From positions 91,414 to 155,413 of the forward strand of contig CAWGMT010000028.1 of assembly GCA_963823675.1 (NCBI GenBank): DNA of 64,000 nucleotides, in the 5' to 3' direction. The position numbers were made by a program, and so were the translations under genes. Shown here piece by piece: positions 20,784 through 29,659 of this stretch (position 1 is its first letter; each line of letters starts with the position of its first letter). Source of the DNA: CAWGMT01 sp963823675. Its GTDB lineage: Bacteria > Planctomycetota > Planctomycetia > Isosphaerales > Isosphaeraceae. A model generated the notes under the pieces. That model searched no databases. It was not told where the DNA came from and worked only from the letters and a program-made list of their open reading frames with translations.

Positions 20784-21437
20784 ATGAAGCGATACTTGGT
20801 CGAGCTGCCGGTGTGGTGCCTCGTTGTGACGCTTCTGCTCACGGCGATCTGGGCGGGATACGCCCTGACAATCACTGTGAATCGCGACAGCGTGGGCGGA
20901 CTGGCCGTCAGCTTTCCTTGGATTGGTGATGGGGCAAGGTACAGGTACGATGGAAGCCTCGTTGCATATGTACGTTTTTCGAGTTGGCGCAGTCCAGTAC
21001 ACGTTATTTTGTCTCGCACGGTTTGGGGGCTCATCGCGTTCTGGTGGCCAGCCATCGCGAGCATTGGCGCCGGCCTTTTGACGCTTTTGGTCGCCCTGTT
21101 GCCTATCACGGGACCACTCGTCCGAAAGCGAATCCGGATCCCCCGCGTGCGGCTGACGCTGTTCCGGATGATGGTCGTGATCGGAACCGTTTCCGCGTGG
21201 CTCTGGTTGGGACGGCTCGATGCCTATACAAGAATCCTCGGTGCGCTTGTCTTCGGCTTCACGCTCTACGCAGGTTTCCGCAGAGGTTTTCTGGCCCGGG
21301 AGGCCAAGGTTGACGGGGCGGACGCCAAGGTCCTTTCTCGAGTGGGAATCGCCGGCTATGCCCTCGTGCTGCTCCTTGCCCTCGCCTGGGTGATCAGCAT
21401 CCTCGTCTGGGTCTCGTATCAAGAGCGCCGCTTCTGA
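20784..21437 (+). CDS. Four-helix membrane protein, tandem paralogue 1
   Basis: 217 residues, preceded by AAAGGAG. Hydrophobic segments are at about residues 9-31 (VWCLVVTLLLTAIWAGYAL), 80-105, 128-150 and 190-212, with a short exported loop between the first two. No enzymatic motif. The next gene is a clear paralogue with the same N-terminus (MKR.LVELPVWCLV) and nearly identical C-terminal third (ADAKVLSRVGIAGYALVLL). Function unknown; the pair is confined to the membrane. Confidence 0.65.
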   Translation: MKRYLVELPVWCLVVTLLLTAIWAGYALTITVNRDSVGGLAVSFPWIGDGARYRYDGSLVAYVRFSSWRSPVHVILSRTVWGLIAFWWPAIASIGAGLLTLLVALLPITGPLVRKRIRIPRVRLTLFRMMVVIGTVSAWLWLGRLDAYTRILGALVFGFTLYAGFRRGFLAREAKVDGADAKVLSRVGIAGYALVLLLALAWVISILVWVSYQERRF

Positions 21438-21503
21438 CCGAAAAACCAGGACGCCGATGCTCGCGCGATCCAGAGAGCCACCGCACGAATCGAAGGAGCT
21501 GTC

Positions 21504-22166
21504 ATGAAGCGATGCTTGGTCGAGCTTCCGGTGTGGTGCCTGGTCGGCATCGTTGCGCTTCTGATCACGGCGACCTGGTTGGGGTTCGTCCTGACAGGCA
21601 ATGAGAGTGGCTACATCAACGGCGTTTCGAGCGACGGCAGTCCTTTATTTCAGGATTGGACAGCGTACAGGTATGATGGGAGCTTCGTTGGACATACGTC
21701 GAATTGGCGGACTCGTGTCACTTCGGTCTACGTTCTCCAACCTCCCACGCTTTCGGGGCTCATCGCGTTCTGGTGGCCAGCCGGCGCGAGCATTGCCGTC
21801 GCCCTGTTGACGCTTGTGGCCGCCCTGATGCCTACCAGTGGACCACTCCTCAGAAAACGAATCCGGATCCCACGCGTGCGGATTACACTGTTCCGGGTGA
21901 TGGTTCTAATCGGGACCGTTTCTGCCTGGCTCTGGTTGAGCCGATTGGATCACTATACGAGAGTCGTCGGTACGCTCATATTCGGCTTCATGCTCCACGC
22001 GGGTTTTCGCCGGAGTTTTTTGGCGAAGGAGGCCAAGGTCGAGGGGGCGGACGCCAAGGTCCTTTCGCGAGTGGGAATCGCCGGTTATGCCCTCGTGCTG
22101 CTCCTCGCCCTCGCCTGGGTAATCAGCATCCTCGTCTGGGACTCGTATCAAGAGCACCGCTTGTGA
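21504..22166 (+). CDS. Four-helix membrane protein, tandem paralogue 2
   Basis: 220 residues, preceded by GAAGGAG. It is about three-quarters identical to the preceding gene. Divergence is concentrated in the loop after the first helix (here GNESGYINGVSSDGSPLFQD), while the last two helices are almost unchanged. This pattern suggests a local tandem duplication followed by relaxation in the exported loop. Its stop (22164-22166) overlaps or abuts the next gene, so the three genes likely form one transcript. Confidence 0.65.
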   Translation: MKRCLVELPVWCLVGIVALLITATWLGFVLTGNESGYINGVSSDGSPLFQDWTAYRYDGSFVGHTSNWRTRVTSVYVLQPPTLSGLIAFWWPAGASIAVALLTLVAALMPTSGPLLRKRIRIPRVRITLFRVMVLIGTVSAWLWLSRLDHYTRVVGTLIFGFMLHAGFRRSFLAKEAKVEGADAKVLSRVGIAGYALVLLLALAWVISILVWDSYQEHRL

Positions 22167-22177
22167 CCGAGGCGCAG

Positions 22178-23260
22178 ATGTTGCTGATATTCTGGTGCAA
22201 AAACTGCGGCAAGGAATTTCGCGTCGACGACCGCTATCAGGGCCGGAAGGGACGGTGCAAGGACTGCGGCCACATCATGACAATTCCCACGATCGCCGTG
22301 AAATTGACCGCCCCGGCAAAGGTAGCCGAAAAACCAACCTCAGGCGAACCAGCCGCGCCGCTGGCCGAAGCACCCGTCTTCCGGCTCAGCCCCCCCGAGC
22401 CGTCGCCGCGCGCGTACGCGAGACAGGTCCCGCCGGATTTCGAGGCGCCGACGCCTGCGCCCACGCACGATCGTCACGCAGAGGTCGCGGCTCCTCGACC
22501 TCCCCAGCCCCCGCCAGCGGATGAACCCCCTTACGAGATCGAGCTGATCGACGACGACCAAGATTTCCGCACGGCCATGCCCGTTTCTCCCGAAATCGAG
22601 CGGGGACTGCGCGAGATGGCCGAGTTCGCCAGAGATCCCCGCGGCTACTCGCTGGCCGAATCGCGGAGCGGTCGCGGTCTCTTCTCGTTTCGAGGACGCG
22701 GCCATTCTGGCCCGGCGAGGTGGCTATACTTGAAGTGGAGAGGCACCATCACGTTCGTTCTCAAGCTCCTGCGCTGGATCGACAACTGGGCCTATCTGAT
22801 CTCGGTCCCGTTCCTCGTACTGCTTTTCGTTGCGCTCGTCGTCTCCAACATGGCCCTGGTACATGTCGGCGCCGTGGTGGTTGTCCTGGTCAACTACGGC
22901 CGCTTCTGGACCGACTTGCTCGCGCTTTTCGTCCGGCCGTTCCGGGAAAGCCCTCTGCACGGTCTGGGGTTCCTGTTTCCGCCGTACGGGTTGTACTTCC
23001 TGGCGACGCGCTGGCGGCAGGTGAAGCCCACGCTGCGGCGCATGGCGACCTCGTGCATCCCCATCGTCCTGGTCGTCCTTGCCTACGCGTTCCTGCCTTC
23101 GGTCAATCCGGGCGTCGAAAACGTTGAAGGCGTCGGTGCCAAGATCGAAGCCGGCGGGAGAGCGCTGGTCAAAGAAATTCACGAAGGCGTCCGGGAGATC
23201 AAGGGTAGGCTGCCTACGCTCAAGATGAAACCCAAAGGAGAGCCCGAGCCAAATCCGTAA
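22178..23260 (+). CDS. MJ0042-type zinc-ribbon membrane protein
   Basis: Start ATG 22178 has CGAGG just upstream; a GTG at 22163 overlapping the previous stop is the alternative. The N-terminus carries WCKNCGKEFRVDDRYQGRKG followed by RCKDCGH, two CxxC pairs 16 residues apart, a small zinc ribbon common on planctomycete membrane or secreted proteins. A Pro/Ala/Glu-rich linker follows, then a membrane domain with helices around residues 215-260 and 295-320 and a polar tail. About 360 residues. No catalytic motif; it could be a sensor or assembly factor. Confidence 0.65.
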   Translation: MLLIFWCKNCGKEFRVDDRYQGRKGRCKDCGHIMTIPTIAVKLTAPAKVAEKPTSGEPAAPLAEAPVFRLSPPEPSPRAYARQVPPDFEAPTPAPTHDRHAEVAAPRPPQPPPADEPPYEIELIDDDQDFRTAMPVSPEIERGLREMAEFARDPRGYSLAESRSGRGLFSFRGRGHSGPARWLYLKWRGTITFVLKLLRWIDNWAYLISVPFLVLLFVALVVSNMALVHVGAVVVVLVNYGRFWTDLLALFVRPFRESPLHGLGFLFPPYGLYFLATRWRQVKPTLRRMATSCIPIVLVVLAYAFLPSVNPGVENVEGVGAKIEAGGRALVKEIHEGVREIKGRLPTLKMKPKGEPEPNP

Positions 23261-23360
23261 AGCCGCTCGACGATCGCCGGGACCGCCTTGGCTGCCAAGG
23301 AAGCGAACGGCGACACTTGATTTCGCACAGCGCCCTTCGCGGCGTTGCCGCAACCAAGAG

Positions 23361-23439
23361 ATCGGGGGACAGAGCCCCCTCCTACAGAAATCGCCGCGCA
23401 GCGTCGGCCTCTTGTAGGAGCCGGCTCTGTCCGGCGATC
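23361..23439. repeat. Imperfect 26-bp inverted repeat (REP-like)
   Basis: Arms at 23361-23386 and 23414-23439 pair with four mismatches around a 27-bp spacer. The right arm reads TGTAGGAGCCGGCTCTGTCC, a pattern resembling dispersed extragenic palindromes in high-GC bacteria. It lies about 100 bp downstream of the zinc-ribbon gene and could fold as a long hairpin at the transcript end. The stretch 23261-23608 otherwise holds no gene. Confidence 0.6.
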
Positions 23440-23608
23440 CCAAGATGTGCGCATCGTGCGGAGATGTTTGCGAGGAAATGTCTAAGCAACGACCACACCC
23501 AGTGCTACAATCGGGAGGGCGAACCGATCCACGCGCGCCTGCTGAGATCGCCTTCAATGTGGACGCGCAATCAGATCCGGTACAGTCCCTGTGCCGGCCG
23601 AGTCCGTC

Positions 23609-24283
23609 GTGAAGATTTACCTGTTACTGATCGACCGCGAGCAGTTTTTCTTCTACTCCGACGAGTCGGAAGCAACCCACGAGCCGCAAGACGGCGGCGA
23701 TTCTGCCCTGAAGGCTCACGCGGGCTTGGCCGGCTGGCTGCACGAACAGCTCGACAAATTCAAGAAAAGCTGGCATGAGGCGGAATCGGGCGTTACCCAC
23801 TGGCTGCGGCGATGTTGGGATTGGCTGCACTCATGGTCGCATCCCGACGAGTGGATGCTTTCGCAATTGCGGTCGGCGAAACTGATCGAGCTGTATCACC
23901 CGGCGTCTCGGACTGATGACGAGGTGCTCGCAATCTGGCAGAATTACGTCTTGCGACAACGCAACCGGCATCTGGTCTGGCTGACCATCAATGGTGTGGT
24001 CGCGCCGTTTACGGTACTTTTTGCGATCTTGCCCGGTCCAAATATCATTGGTTACTGGTTCCTTTACCGGGCGGTCCACCACCTGCTCGTCGTCTGGGGC
24101 ACGGTCCGCGTCGGCAAGGGCGGCGTCCCGACCGAGCTTCATTCCAGGGAATCACTCGATATGCCAGTCGAACGCGATGACGCAGGCAAGACCACGCATG
24201 TGGCGCTCGTGGGCTCAGGCGAGCGACTCGACGAGCATGTGGCGCGGTCGCGTGCACCGAGGCGGAGGCATGGTGGGGGCTGA
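23609..24283 (+). CDS. Membrane protein, possibly Mit_KHE1-like (K+/H+ exchange-related)
   Basis: About 224 residues. GTG 23609 gives MKIYLLLIDREQFFFYSDE; GTG 23591 is an upstream alternative. After a Trp/Lys-rich amphipathic region (LDKFKKSWHEAESGVTHWLR) comes a paired hydrophobic stretch, LVWLTINGVVAPFTVLFAIL, then PGPNIIGYWFLYRAVHHLLV. The PGPN-x-x-x-YWFLYRA-x-x-H pattern recalls the mitochondrial K+-H+ exchange-related family (Mit_KHE1). That assignment is from memory of the motif and remains tentative. The C-terminus is polar. Confidence 0.5.
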   Translation: MKIYLLLIDREQFFFYSDESEATHEPQDGGDSALKAHAGLAGWLHEQLDKFKKSWHEAESGVTHWLRRCWDWLHSWSHPDEWMLSQLRSAKLIELYHPASRTDDEVLAIWQNYVLRQRNRHLVWLTINGVVAPFTVLFAILPGPNIIGYWFLYRAVHHLLVVWGTVRVGKGGVPTELHSRESLDMPVERDDAGKTTHVALVGSGERLDEHVARSRAPRRRHGGG

Positions 24284-24349
24284 GCGCTCACCAAGCCGCA
24301 CGCTCGCAACCCGCCGAACCCGATCCGGGAGGCAGACAAACAGGTGACC

Positions 24350-25066
24350 ATGAGGTTACTCAGCTATAACATCCACAAAGGGATCGGCGGCCGCGATCGC
24401 CGCTATTCGCTCGAACGGATCGTGCAGGTTGTCGCCCACGAGAACCCCGATCTTGTCTGCCTTCAGGAGGTCGACCGGCACGTCGCCCGGTCGCGCCACG
24501 ACGACCAGCCGCACCGGTTGGCGGCGGCTCTGGAGGCAACGGCCCACCTCTACCAGCTCAACGTGCGCTTCAAGGCGGGCGGATATGGCAATCTGGTGCT
24601 ATCCCGCTGGCCGTTTCGAATCTGCCACCAGGTTTCTCTTCGCCTCAGACGGAAAAAACCCCGTGGCGCCCAGATCGTGGTCGTCGAGACGCCTCAGGGG
24701 CTCGTCCATCTCATCCACTGGCACTTAGGCCTCGCGGAGCGCGAGCGGCACTGGCAGGTCCGGCAGTTGCTCGACCACGCCCTGTTTCGCGAGTCGGCCC
24801 ACTTGCCGACCTTGATCGTGGGCGACTTCAACGACTGGCTCAATACGCTGGCCAAAGGCCCGATGGCGCACCACGGTTTCGTGCAGGTGACCGCGCCCCG
24901 ATCGCGCTTTCGCTCGTTCCCGGCCTACTGGCCGGTCGTCTCGCTCGACAAGGCGTTCGTCCGCGGACCGCTCGTCGTCCGCCACGCGCGGATCGTCCAC
25001 TCACGACTCGCCCGCGACGCCTCGGACCACCTGCCGCTCCTGGTGGATTTTCACGTCAGGCATTAA
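24350..25066 (+). CDS. Endonuclease/exonuclease/phosphatase-family hydrolase
   Basis: ATG 24350 is preceded by AGGTG; GTG 24344 is possible. About 238 residues with the complete EEP signature: SYNIHKGIGG, LVCLQEVDRH (metal-binding Glu), HLIHWHLGLAERERHWQ, VGDFNDWLN (catalytic Asp and Asn) and the terminal DASDHLPLLVDF. Members act on phosphodiesters of nucleic acids, sugars or lipids. With no targeting sequence this one is probably cytoplasmic; its substrate is unknown. Confidence 0.85.
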   Translation: MRLLSYNIHKGIGGRDRRYSLERIVQVVAHENPDLVCLQEVDRHVARSRHDDQPHRLAAALEATAHLYQLNVRFKAGGYGNLVLSRWPFRICHQVSLRLRRKKPRGAQIVVVETPQGLVHLIHWHLGLAERERHWQVRQLLDHALFRESAHLPTLIVGDFNDWLNTLAKGPMAHHGFVQVTAPRSRFRSFPAYWPVVSLDKAFVRGPLVVRHARIVHSRLARDASDHLPLLVDFHVRH

Positions 25067-25320
25067 AGATGGCAATCGCGCATGTTCCGTGCCCTGGAGT
25101 CGGTCCGATTGGACGACACAAAGACCAATGCTTCAACGACTTCCGAAGAGTACCCGAGAGTAGCTGCTGCGCCGCCGATCCCTGAGGCGTCTTGTCGCCG
25201 AACATCGTGGGATGGGACTGAAACCCTTCGAAAACGTCCCAACCAGTCCCACTTTTCCCCAAACAGGACCCACCCTCGGCGTTTCCGTTCTGCCCATGTG
25301 GTCAGTTTGATCCCAGCGGA

Positions 25321-25404
25321 AGCGAAACTATGGATATGGCAGACGTACCGGACTCAAAATCCGGTGGGGTAACACCCGTGTGGGTTCAAGTCCCACCTTC
25401 GGTA
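25321..25404 (+). tRNA. tRNA-Leu(CAA)
   Basis: 84 nt without encoded CCA. The anticodon stem CCGGA/TCCGG (25348-25352/25360-25364) encloses loop CTCAAAA with anticodon CAA at 25355-25357. There is a long leucine-type variable arm, and the T-arm is GTGGG TTCAAGT CCCAC. The D-stem A-T, T-G, G-C pairing is consistent. The acceptor stem AGCGAAA/CTTCGGT has two mismatches (second and seventh pairs), which is unusual and may mean a remodelled 5' end. Positions 25338-25364 recur exactly at 30057 and 34534, marking this as an integration target. Confidence 0.75.
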
Positions 25405-25578
25405 CTGAAACGATCGCAATCCAGTGGTACGAGTTCTTGCAGGCGTTTAGAGCGGACACTTCGGCGACCCCCCAACGCCAGTCCGCCATCCGACTTGTGC
25501 TTGTCGCTACAGAATGCCTCGCTCGATGCGCGCTGACCGGCGTGGCTCCGGTCGGTAGAATAGGAGCGGAGGTGGAAC

Positions 25579-25809
25579 ATGATGCAGCGCGACGCCGATC
25601 CTACCGTGCCTGTCGAACAGGTTTGCCTGTCGAACGCCAATTCCTCGGATGCGCTGGAGCCCCCAGGAGGCCCGACGGAGGCCGATCAGGAGGAGCTTCT
25701 CGATTACGCGCCGGTACCGCCGCGGAATACCCAAACGCTCGTGGTGCGGTTTCGGCCGGGCGATCGTCTCAGACCGCTGCCATACTCCCTGGGTGAGGAG
25801 AATCCGTAA
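25579..25809 (+). CDS. Small protein of unknown function, upstream partner of the 25812 gene
   Basis: 76 residues from ATG 25579, with a strong GGAGGTG ribosome site at 25568-25574. It is acidic in its first half (EADQEELLDYAP) and ends LVVRFRPGDRLRPLPYSLGEE. Two bases separate its stop from the GTG start of the next gene, so the two are translationally linked. The small acidic first gene and larger second gene recall two-gene modules of accessory regions, but I recognise no toxin, antitoxin or defence motif. Confidence 0.6.
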   Translation: MMQRDADPTVPVEQVCLSNANSSDALEPPGGPTEADQEELLDYAPVPPRNTQTLVVRFRPGDRLRPLPYSLGEENP

Positions 25810-25811
25810 CG

Positions 25812-26329
25812 GTGGAATCGTTCTGGCTCCTGGTCGATGAGGGAGAGCTTCGTCAGGGAGACTACGTGCCAGGCTGCTCGATCCCGGCCGTCGGCCCGAC
25901 TTTCGCGGTCGTGGGCGAGCCGCACGAAATCCGGACTGATCAGGGCGACTTGATCGTCGTCACGCAGAGTTGCGACCTGGAGCAGCGGAAGGTCAGGCTG
26001 GTGGCCGGCTGCCCCATCTTTCCGCTCGCGGAATTCGAGGCCGTCAATCCCGCCTTCGCCCGCAAGGGGCGCTGGAATGAGGTCTTGAAGGGTCGCATCG
26101 AGGGCCTGCACTTGATCGCCTCGCCGAACGCCCCAGAGGAGAATCGCCAGGCTCTTGTGGTCGATTTTCGGGAGACCTTCAGCCTGCCCCACGATTACTT
26201 GGCGGATCACGCGAAACGCCTGGGGCGCGCTGGCGGTTAAAGCCGCCTTTCCTGGAACATTTTTCGCAAGCCTTCGCGCGGTTCTTCATGCGCGTGGGCC
26301 TCCCTTCCACGATTCCCGAGTTCCGTTGA
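25812..26329 (+). CDS. Conserved protein of unknown function, second gene of a pair (one apparent frameshift)
   Basis: GTG 25812 with GGTGAGGAG upstream. The product reads MESFWLLVDEGELRQGDYVP, then DLIVVTQSCDLEQRKVRLVA, FARKGRWNEVLKGRIEGLHL and LVVDFRETFSLPHDYLADHA. The first frame stops at 26240, but dropping one base near 26230 yields WRLKPPFLEHFSQAF and ARFFMRVGLPSTIPEF, stopping at 26327-26329. The continuation is compact and protein-like, so I take one gene of about 172 residues. The TQSCDLE motif and coupling with a short partner gene are its distinguishing marks. Not assigned to a named family. Confidence 0.6.
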
Positions 26330-26461
26330 GAGCCGGCACATCGAAGGGCGGGCGCATCGCCCTCGGGTTCCAGGGACACCAATTCCGCCCTGCGGAAATG
26401 AGTATGGCGCCCTCAGAACGCGGCCTGCGGAATTGAGTATGATGTGCCCGGAACACGGTAA

Positions 26462-26597
26462 GGGAACTTCTTCCTTGTGCCCCACGTGCTCGCCTTGAAC
26501 GCGGGTCAAGCCGTCGCGTTCCGCAACGACAATGCGGCGAATCACAGCGTCGGAGCATCGTCCCCCGAGCCAAGAAAACAGTTCAATCTGGAGATCT
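26462..26597 (+). pseudogene. Fragment resembling a cupredoxin-like domain
   Basis: A short frame reading GNFFLVPHVLALNAGQAVAF, then RNDNAANHSVGASSPEPRKQ, resembles the blue-copper-like beta-sandwich segments (PHVLxxxxGQxVxFRNxDxxxHN) of exported planctomycete proteins. It has a stop immediately upstream and runs into the 3' end of the convergent kinase gene, so both ends of the domain are missing. Probably a decayed remnant. Confidence 0.35.
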
Positions 26598-28808
26598 TTA
26601 TTCGAGGATCTCGTAGTTTTTCTTCGCCGTGCTCTCTTCTTGCATCTTCATCGCCGTCACAAAGCCCTCGGCCACTCTCTCAAACGTGATGTCATTATCA
26701 GTTATTTTTGTGGCGTGAATGCGGGTACTCGCCAGATAGATCACGACACCAAGCCAGGCAATGAGGCTAAGACACCCTCCAAGCGCCGGACCAATGACGC
26801 TGGCATGGTACAGCGGCAGGATATTGACGGACTCCACCATGTAGCTCAAGCCCGCTATAGAAGGGGCACAGAGCCAGCCGATACTGGCGGTCCAGACCAC
26901 CTTGCTCCAGTGATTCCGGTGGTGGTCGCAAAGAGGACAAGCCACTCTCATTTCTTTTTTCAAGAGATGCTCGGCGATCACACCCGGAAGAAAGAAGACA
27001 AAGTAGAGGTACTGGACCCATTCCGGCGTGAACGAGAAGGTCCTATTGATGCGACAGCTTGCTGGACCGCCGCAAGCCATGCACACAGGAGGCAAGGCAT
27101 CAGCTTCGACAAGCCGCCTGTTAATGGTAATCCAGTCCATTCCGAGTCTCTCCTGCCCGATGATCGATCGTCGCTTGGAGTCTGACTGTTGAGACGTGAA
27201 CGGAAAGGAGGCTTCTTTCAGGGATGATCCGGGCGGAACGAGGGGCATCGGCGCAGCAACAAGAGGGCCCACACCCTTTTCAGATTGGATAAACAGTCGC
27301 GGATCTTCCGCCATATCGTTGGCGGTCGTATCGGGCGAGCCGAAGGGCTTCCGCTGCTTGCGGAAGGCGGCCTTGACGTCGTCGCGGCCAAGGACCACGA
27401 GCGCCCAGATTCCGATCAGCAGTCCGATCGGCCAGAATAGTCCGGAAAGGGGCAAGAGAGCCAGCACGCCGGCCGTGTTCGACCAGACGTAGGATCGGAT
27501 TCGCAACATCTTCATGGCCCCGACCACCATGGCGACGGGAACAGCCAGGAGAGCGAGGCTGAAATAAGAGGACAACATGAACCCGGGCAGGTGGGGCTCG
27601 TCGGAAAACTGCCTGGTGAAGAGGAATCCGAGCATCGCAATCGGCTGGAGACCGGCCAGCACGCCGGCCACGATCAGCCCGATCGCTGGCCCAGCCACTC
27701 GGCGGCGCGCCTCCTCGATTTCCGACGTGACCAGCGGACCGACGACCGGCCGAGGAGCGGACCTAGCAGCCGGCGTGGGATCCGACCGCGATATGCTCTC
27801 CAGATCGGTCTTCACCTCGCCGGCCTGTTGATAGCGTCGCTCCGGCTCCTTCTCCAGCGAGCGCAGCACGACGTCGTCGAGCCGGATGTCCACCTGAACC
27901 TTCCGCGACGGGGGGGCGAAGCGGCCTATCGGCAGCTCGCCGGTGAGCATTTCGTAGAAGACCACGCCCAGCGAATAGATGTCGGCGCGGTGATCGACGG
28001 CCAGCGGCCTCTCCATCTGTTCCGGGGCCATGTAGTGCGGCGTGCCCATGACCTGCCGCGAGCCGGTGAGCATCCAAGGTCGAGGTGAGGCCGGTTCTCC
28101 CTCGGCACCACGATCGAGCAGCTTCGCCAGACCAAAGTCGGCGATCTTCACCCGGCCCTTCTTGTCGATCAGAATGTTCTCCGGCTTGATGTCGCGGTGC
28201 ACGATCCCTTCGTCATGTGCGTACTGAAGGGCTTCACAGATCTGGGGCACAATCGCCAGAGCCGCGCTCGGCTCAAGCCTCCCAGCGGCGATCAATTGCC
28301 GTAGATTCATCCCGTCAACAAACTCCATGATGAAGTAGTACAGATCACCGGCCCAGCCAAAATCGAATATGTTGACGATGTGTTGATGGCTGAGCCGGGC
28401 GAGGACACGGGCCTCGCGGGTAAATCGTTCGGAGAACGAAGGATCGCGGGCGACCCCCGGGGGTAGGATCTTGATCGCCACCAGACGATCGAGCGCCGGC
28501 TGGCGCGCCTGGTATACCGCCCCCATGCCGCCGGAGCCCAGCAACTCGAGAATATCGAGCTGAGGAAAGTAACTGGCCAGCTCCCGAGGCTCAGGCGGAA
28601 CGAAGCGACTGGAGGCGGTGAAGGAGGCGGTCGGCCCGACTCCGCCTGCGGTGCCGGAGCCGGTCTCGGCCCATGCGGAACCGGGCGTCTCAGGACCGCC
28701 GGTTGCGCCGCACAAGCCTTGTCTCAGAAGGCATTCAGGGCAAAGAGCCTCCGCAAAGTCGGCAGCCATATCGGCACCGCACTCCGGACAACGATGTAAC
28801 TCCGCCAT
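26598..28808 (-). CDS. Membrane Ser/Thr protein kinase with N-terminal zinc ribbon
   Basis: 736 residues. CPEC pairs at 7-10 and 23-26 form a zinc ribbon. The Hanks-type kinase domain (about 84-345) has GSGGMGAVY at 91-99, AIK with Lys113, HRDIKPEN at 204-211, DFGLAKL at 224-230 and GTPHYMAPEQ; it is catalytically complete. Hydrophobic segments follow around residues 370-485. After a long linker comes a second cysteine-rich membrane module (PVCMACGGPA, ACPLCDHHR). The upstream minus-strand gene is a sigma factor. The sigma-then-kinase order is frequent in planctomycetes, where the pair is thought to transduce envelope signals. Confidence 0.9.
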   Translation of the reverse strand: MAELHRCPECGADMAADFAEALCPECLLRQGLCGATGGPETPGSAWAETGSGTAGGVGPTASFTASSRFVPPEPRELASYFPQLDILELLGSGGMGAVYQARQPALDRLVAIKILPPGVARDPSFSERFTREARVLARLSHQHIVNIFDFGWAGDLYYFIMEFVDGMNLRQLIAAGRLEPSAALAIVPQICEALQYAHDEGIVHRDIKPENILIDKKGRVKIADFGLAKLLDRGAEGEPASPRPWMLTGSRQVMGTPHYMAPEQMERPLAVDHRADIYSLGVVFYEMLTGELPIGRFAPPSRKVQVDIRLDDVVLRSLEKEPERRYQQAGEVKTDLESISRSDPTPAARSAPRPVVGPLVTSEIEEARRRVAGPAIGLIVAGVLAGLQPIAMLGFLFTRQFSDEPHLPGFMLSSYFSLALLAVPVAMVVGAMKMLRIRSYVWSNTAGVLALLPLSGLFWPIGLLIGIWALVVLGRDDVKAAFRKQRKPFGSPDTTANDMAEDPRLFIQSEKGVGPLVAAPMPLVPPGSSLKEASFPFTSQQSDSKRRSIIGQERLGMDWITINRRLVEADALPPVCMACGGPASCRINRTFSFTPEWVQYLYFVFFLPGVIAEHLLKKEMRVACPLCDHHRNHWSKVVWTASIGWLCAPSIAGLSYMVESVNILPLYHASVIGPALGGCLSLIAWLGVVIYLASTRIHATKITDNDITFERVAEGFVTAMKMQEESTAKKNYEILE

Positions 28809-28891
28809 GGCGCAGCTCCCGTCGCGATTGTCGTGTTTCCACTCTTCTGCTTACGGAAAACTGCCCGAAGGTTACACCGCCGAAGAAAGTG

Positions 28892-29659
28892 TTAGGAACT
28901 CCCACCACGCAAGGCCGTCAGCAGGACCGTCAGCTCGTCGTCGATATCTTCCGGCTGGGCAACCGTTTGGGCGACGGCGTTCTCGAAGCAGCTCACGATA
29001 CCTCTGTCGTAGCCGATGCACGGCAACCTTGACCGCACCTTCCGTCATTCCCAGGGCGCCGGCGACCGTGGCCAACGGCGGCGCGGCTGTGGTCCTCGTC
29101 AGATAGGGCTGAAGCTGTTCCCAAAGATGGCCGTTCCGGCTGGCGGCGTACCGGGCACCGAGTCGTGCCACGACCTGATCCAAAATCGTCAGAGCCCAGC
29201 GCCGGTCGAAGAGGCGTTCCGCCGTCCAGTCGTGGGACGGCTCACAGCGATAACGTTCCTCGCCGGATGGGAAGTCGAGCGAGAAAAAGGTTCTTCCACC
29301 GCCACGCTTCCGCGCTCGGCGCGCTCCTGCTCCTTGGCGAGGAACCGTTTGAATGCCGTCAGGAGGAATGACCGGAACCGGCCCCGACGGTGGTCCACCG
29401 CCTGGAGATACCCTTTCTCGAGCAGTGTGGCGAAAAACTCTTGCGTTAAGTCCTCCGCGTCGTGTTGCCCATGGCCATGCGAGCGCAGGTAGGCGTAGAG
29501 CGGATACCAGTACGTGCGGCAGAGCGCGGCGAGCGCGTTGCGCGAATCGGCCGGCGCACCCTCGGCGGCGGCCACGACGAGACTCCAGTGCGTCGTCGCG
29601 AACCCGCGCGGGCGAGTTTCGGAGCCCGCGCTTCCACCCGACTGATTCATGGCCACCAT
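28892..29659 (-). CDS. ECF-like RNA polymerase sigma factor paired with a kinase (two apparent frameshifts)
   Basis: ATG 29659 (or 29650). Region 2 is evident in the first frame: TYWYPLYAYLRSHGHGQHDA, then EDLTQEFFATLLEK and GRFRSFLLTAFKRFLAKEQE. The frame changes near 29305 (to RGGGRTFFSLDFPSGEERY), giving LATVAGALGMTEGAVKVAVH (region 4 helix-turn-helix), and again near 28982 to AVAQTVAQPEDIDDELTVLL, the usual tail, stopping at 28892-28894. About 255 residues. It belongs to the planctomycete group located next to protein kinases. Two breaks in one gene leave its functionality uncertain. Confidence 0.8.

Noticed and set aside
21704..22177. Upstream extension of the zinc-ribbon gene
   Set aside because: The extension overlaps the end of the preceding membrane gene in another frame and has unlike composition; the conserved CxxC start fits ATG 22178.
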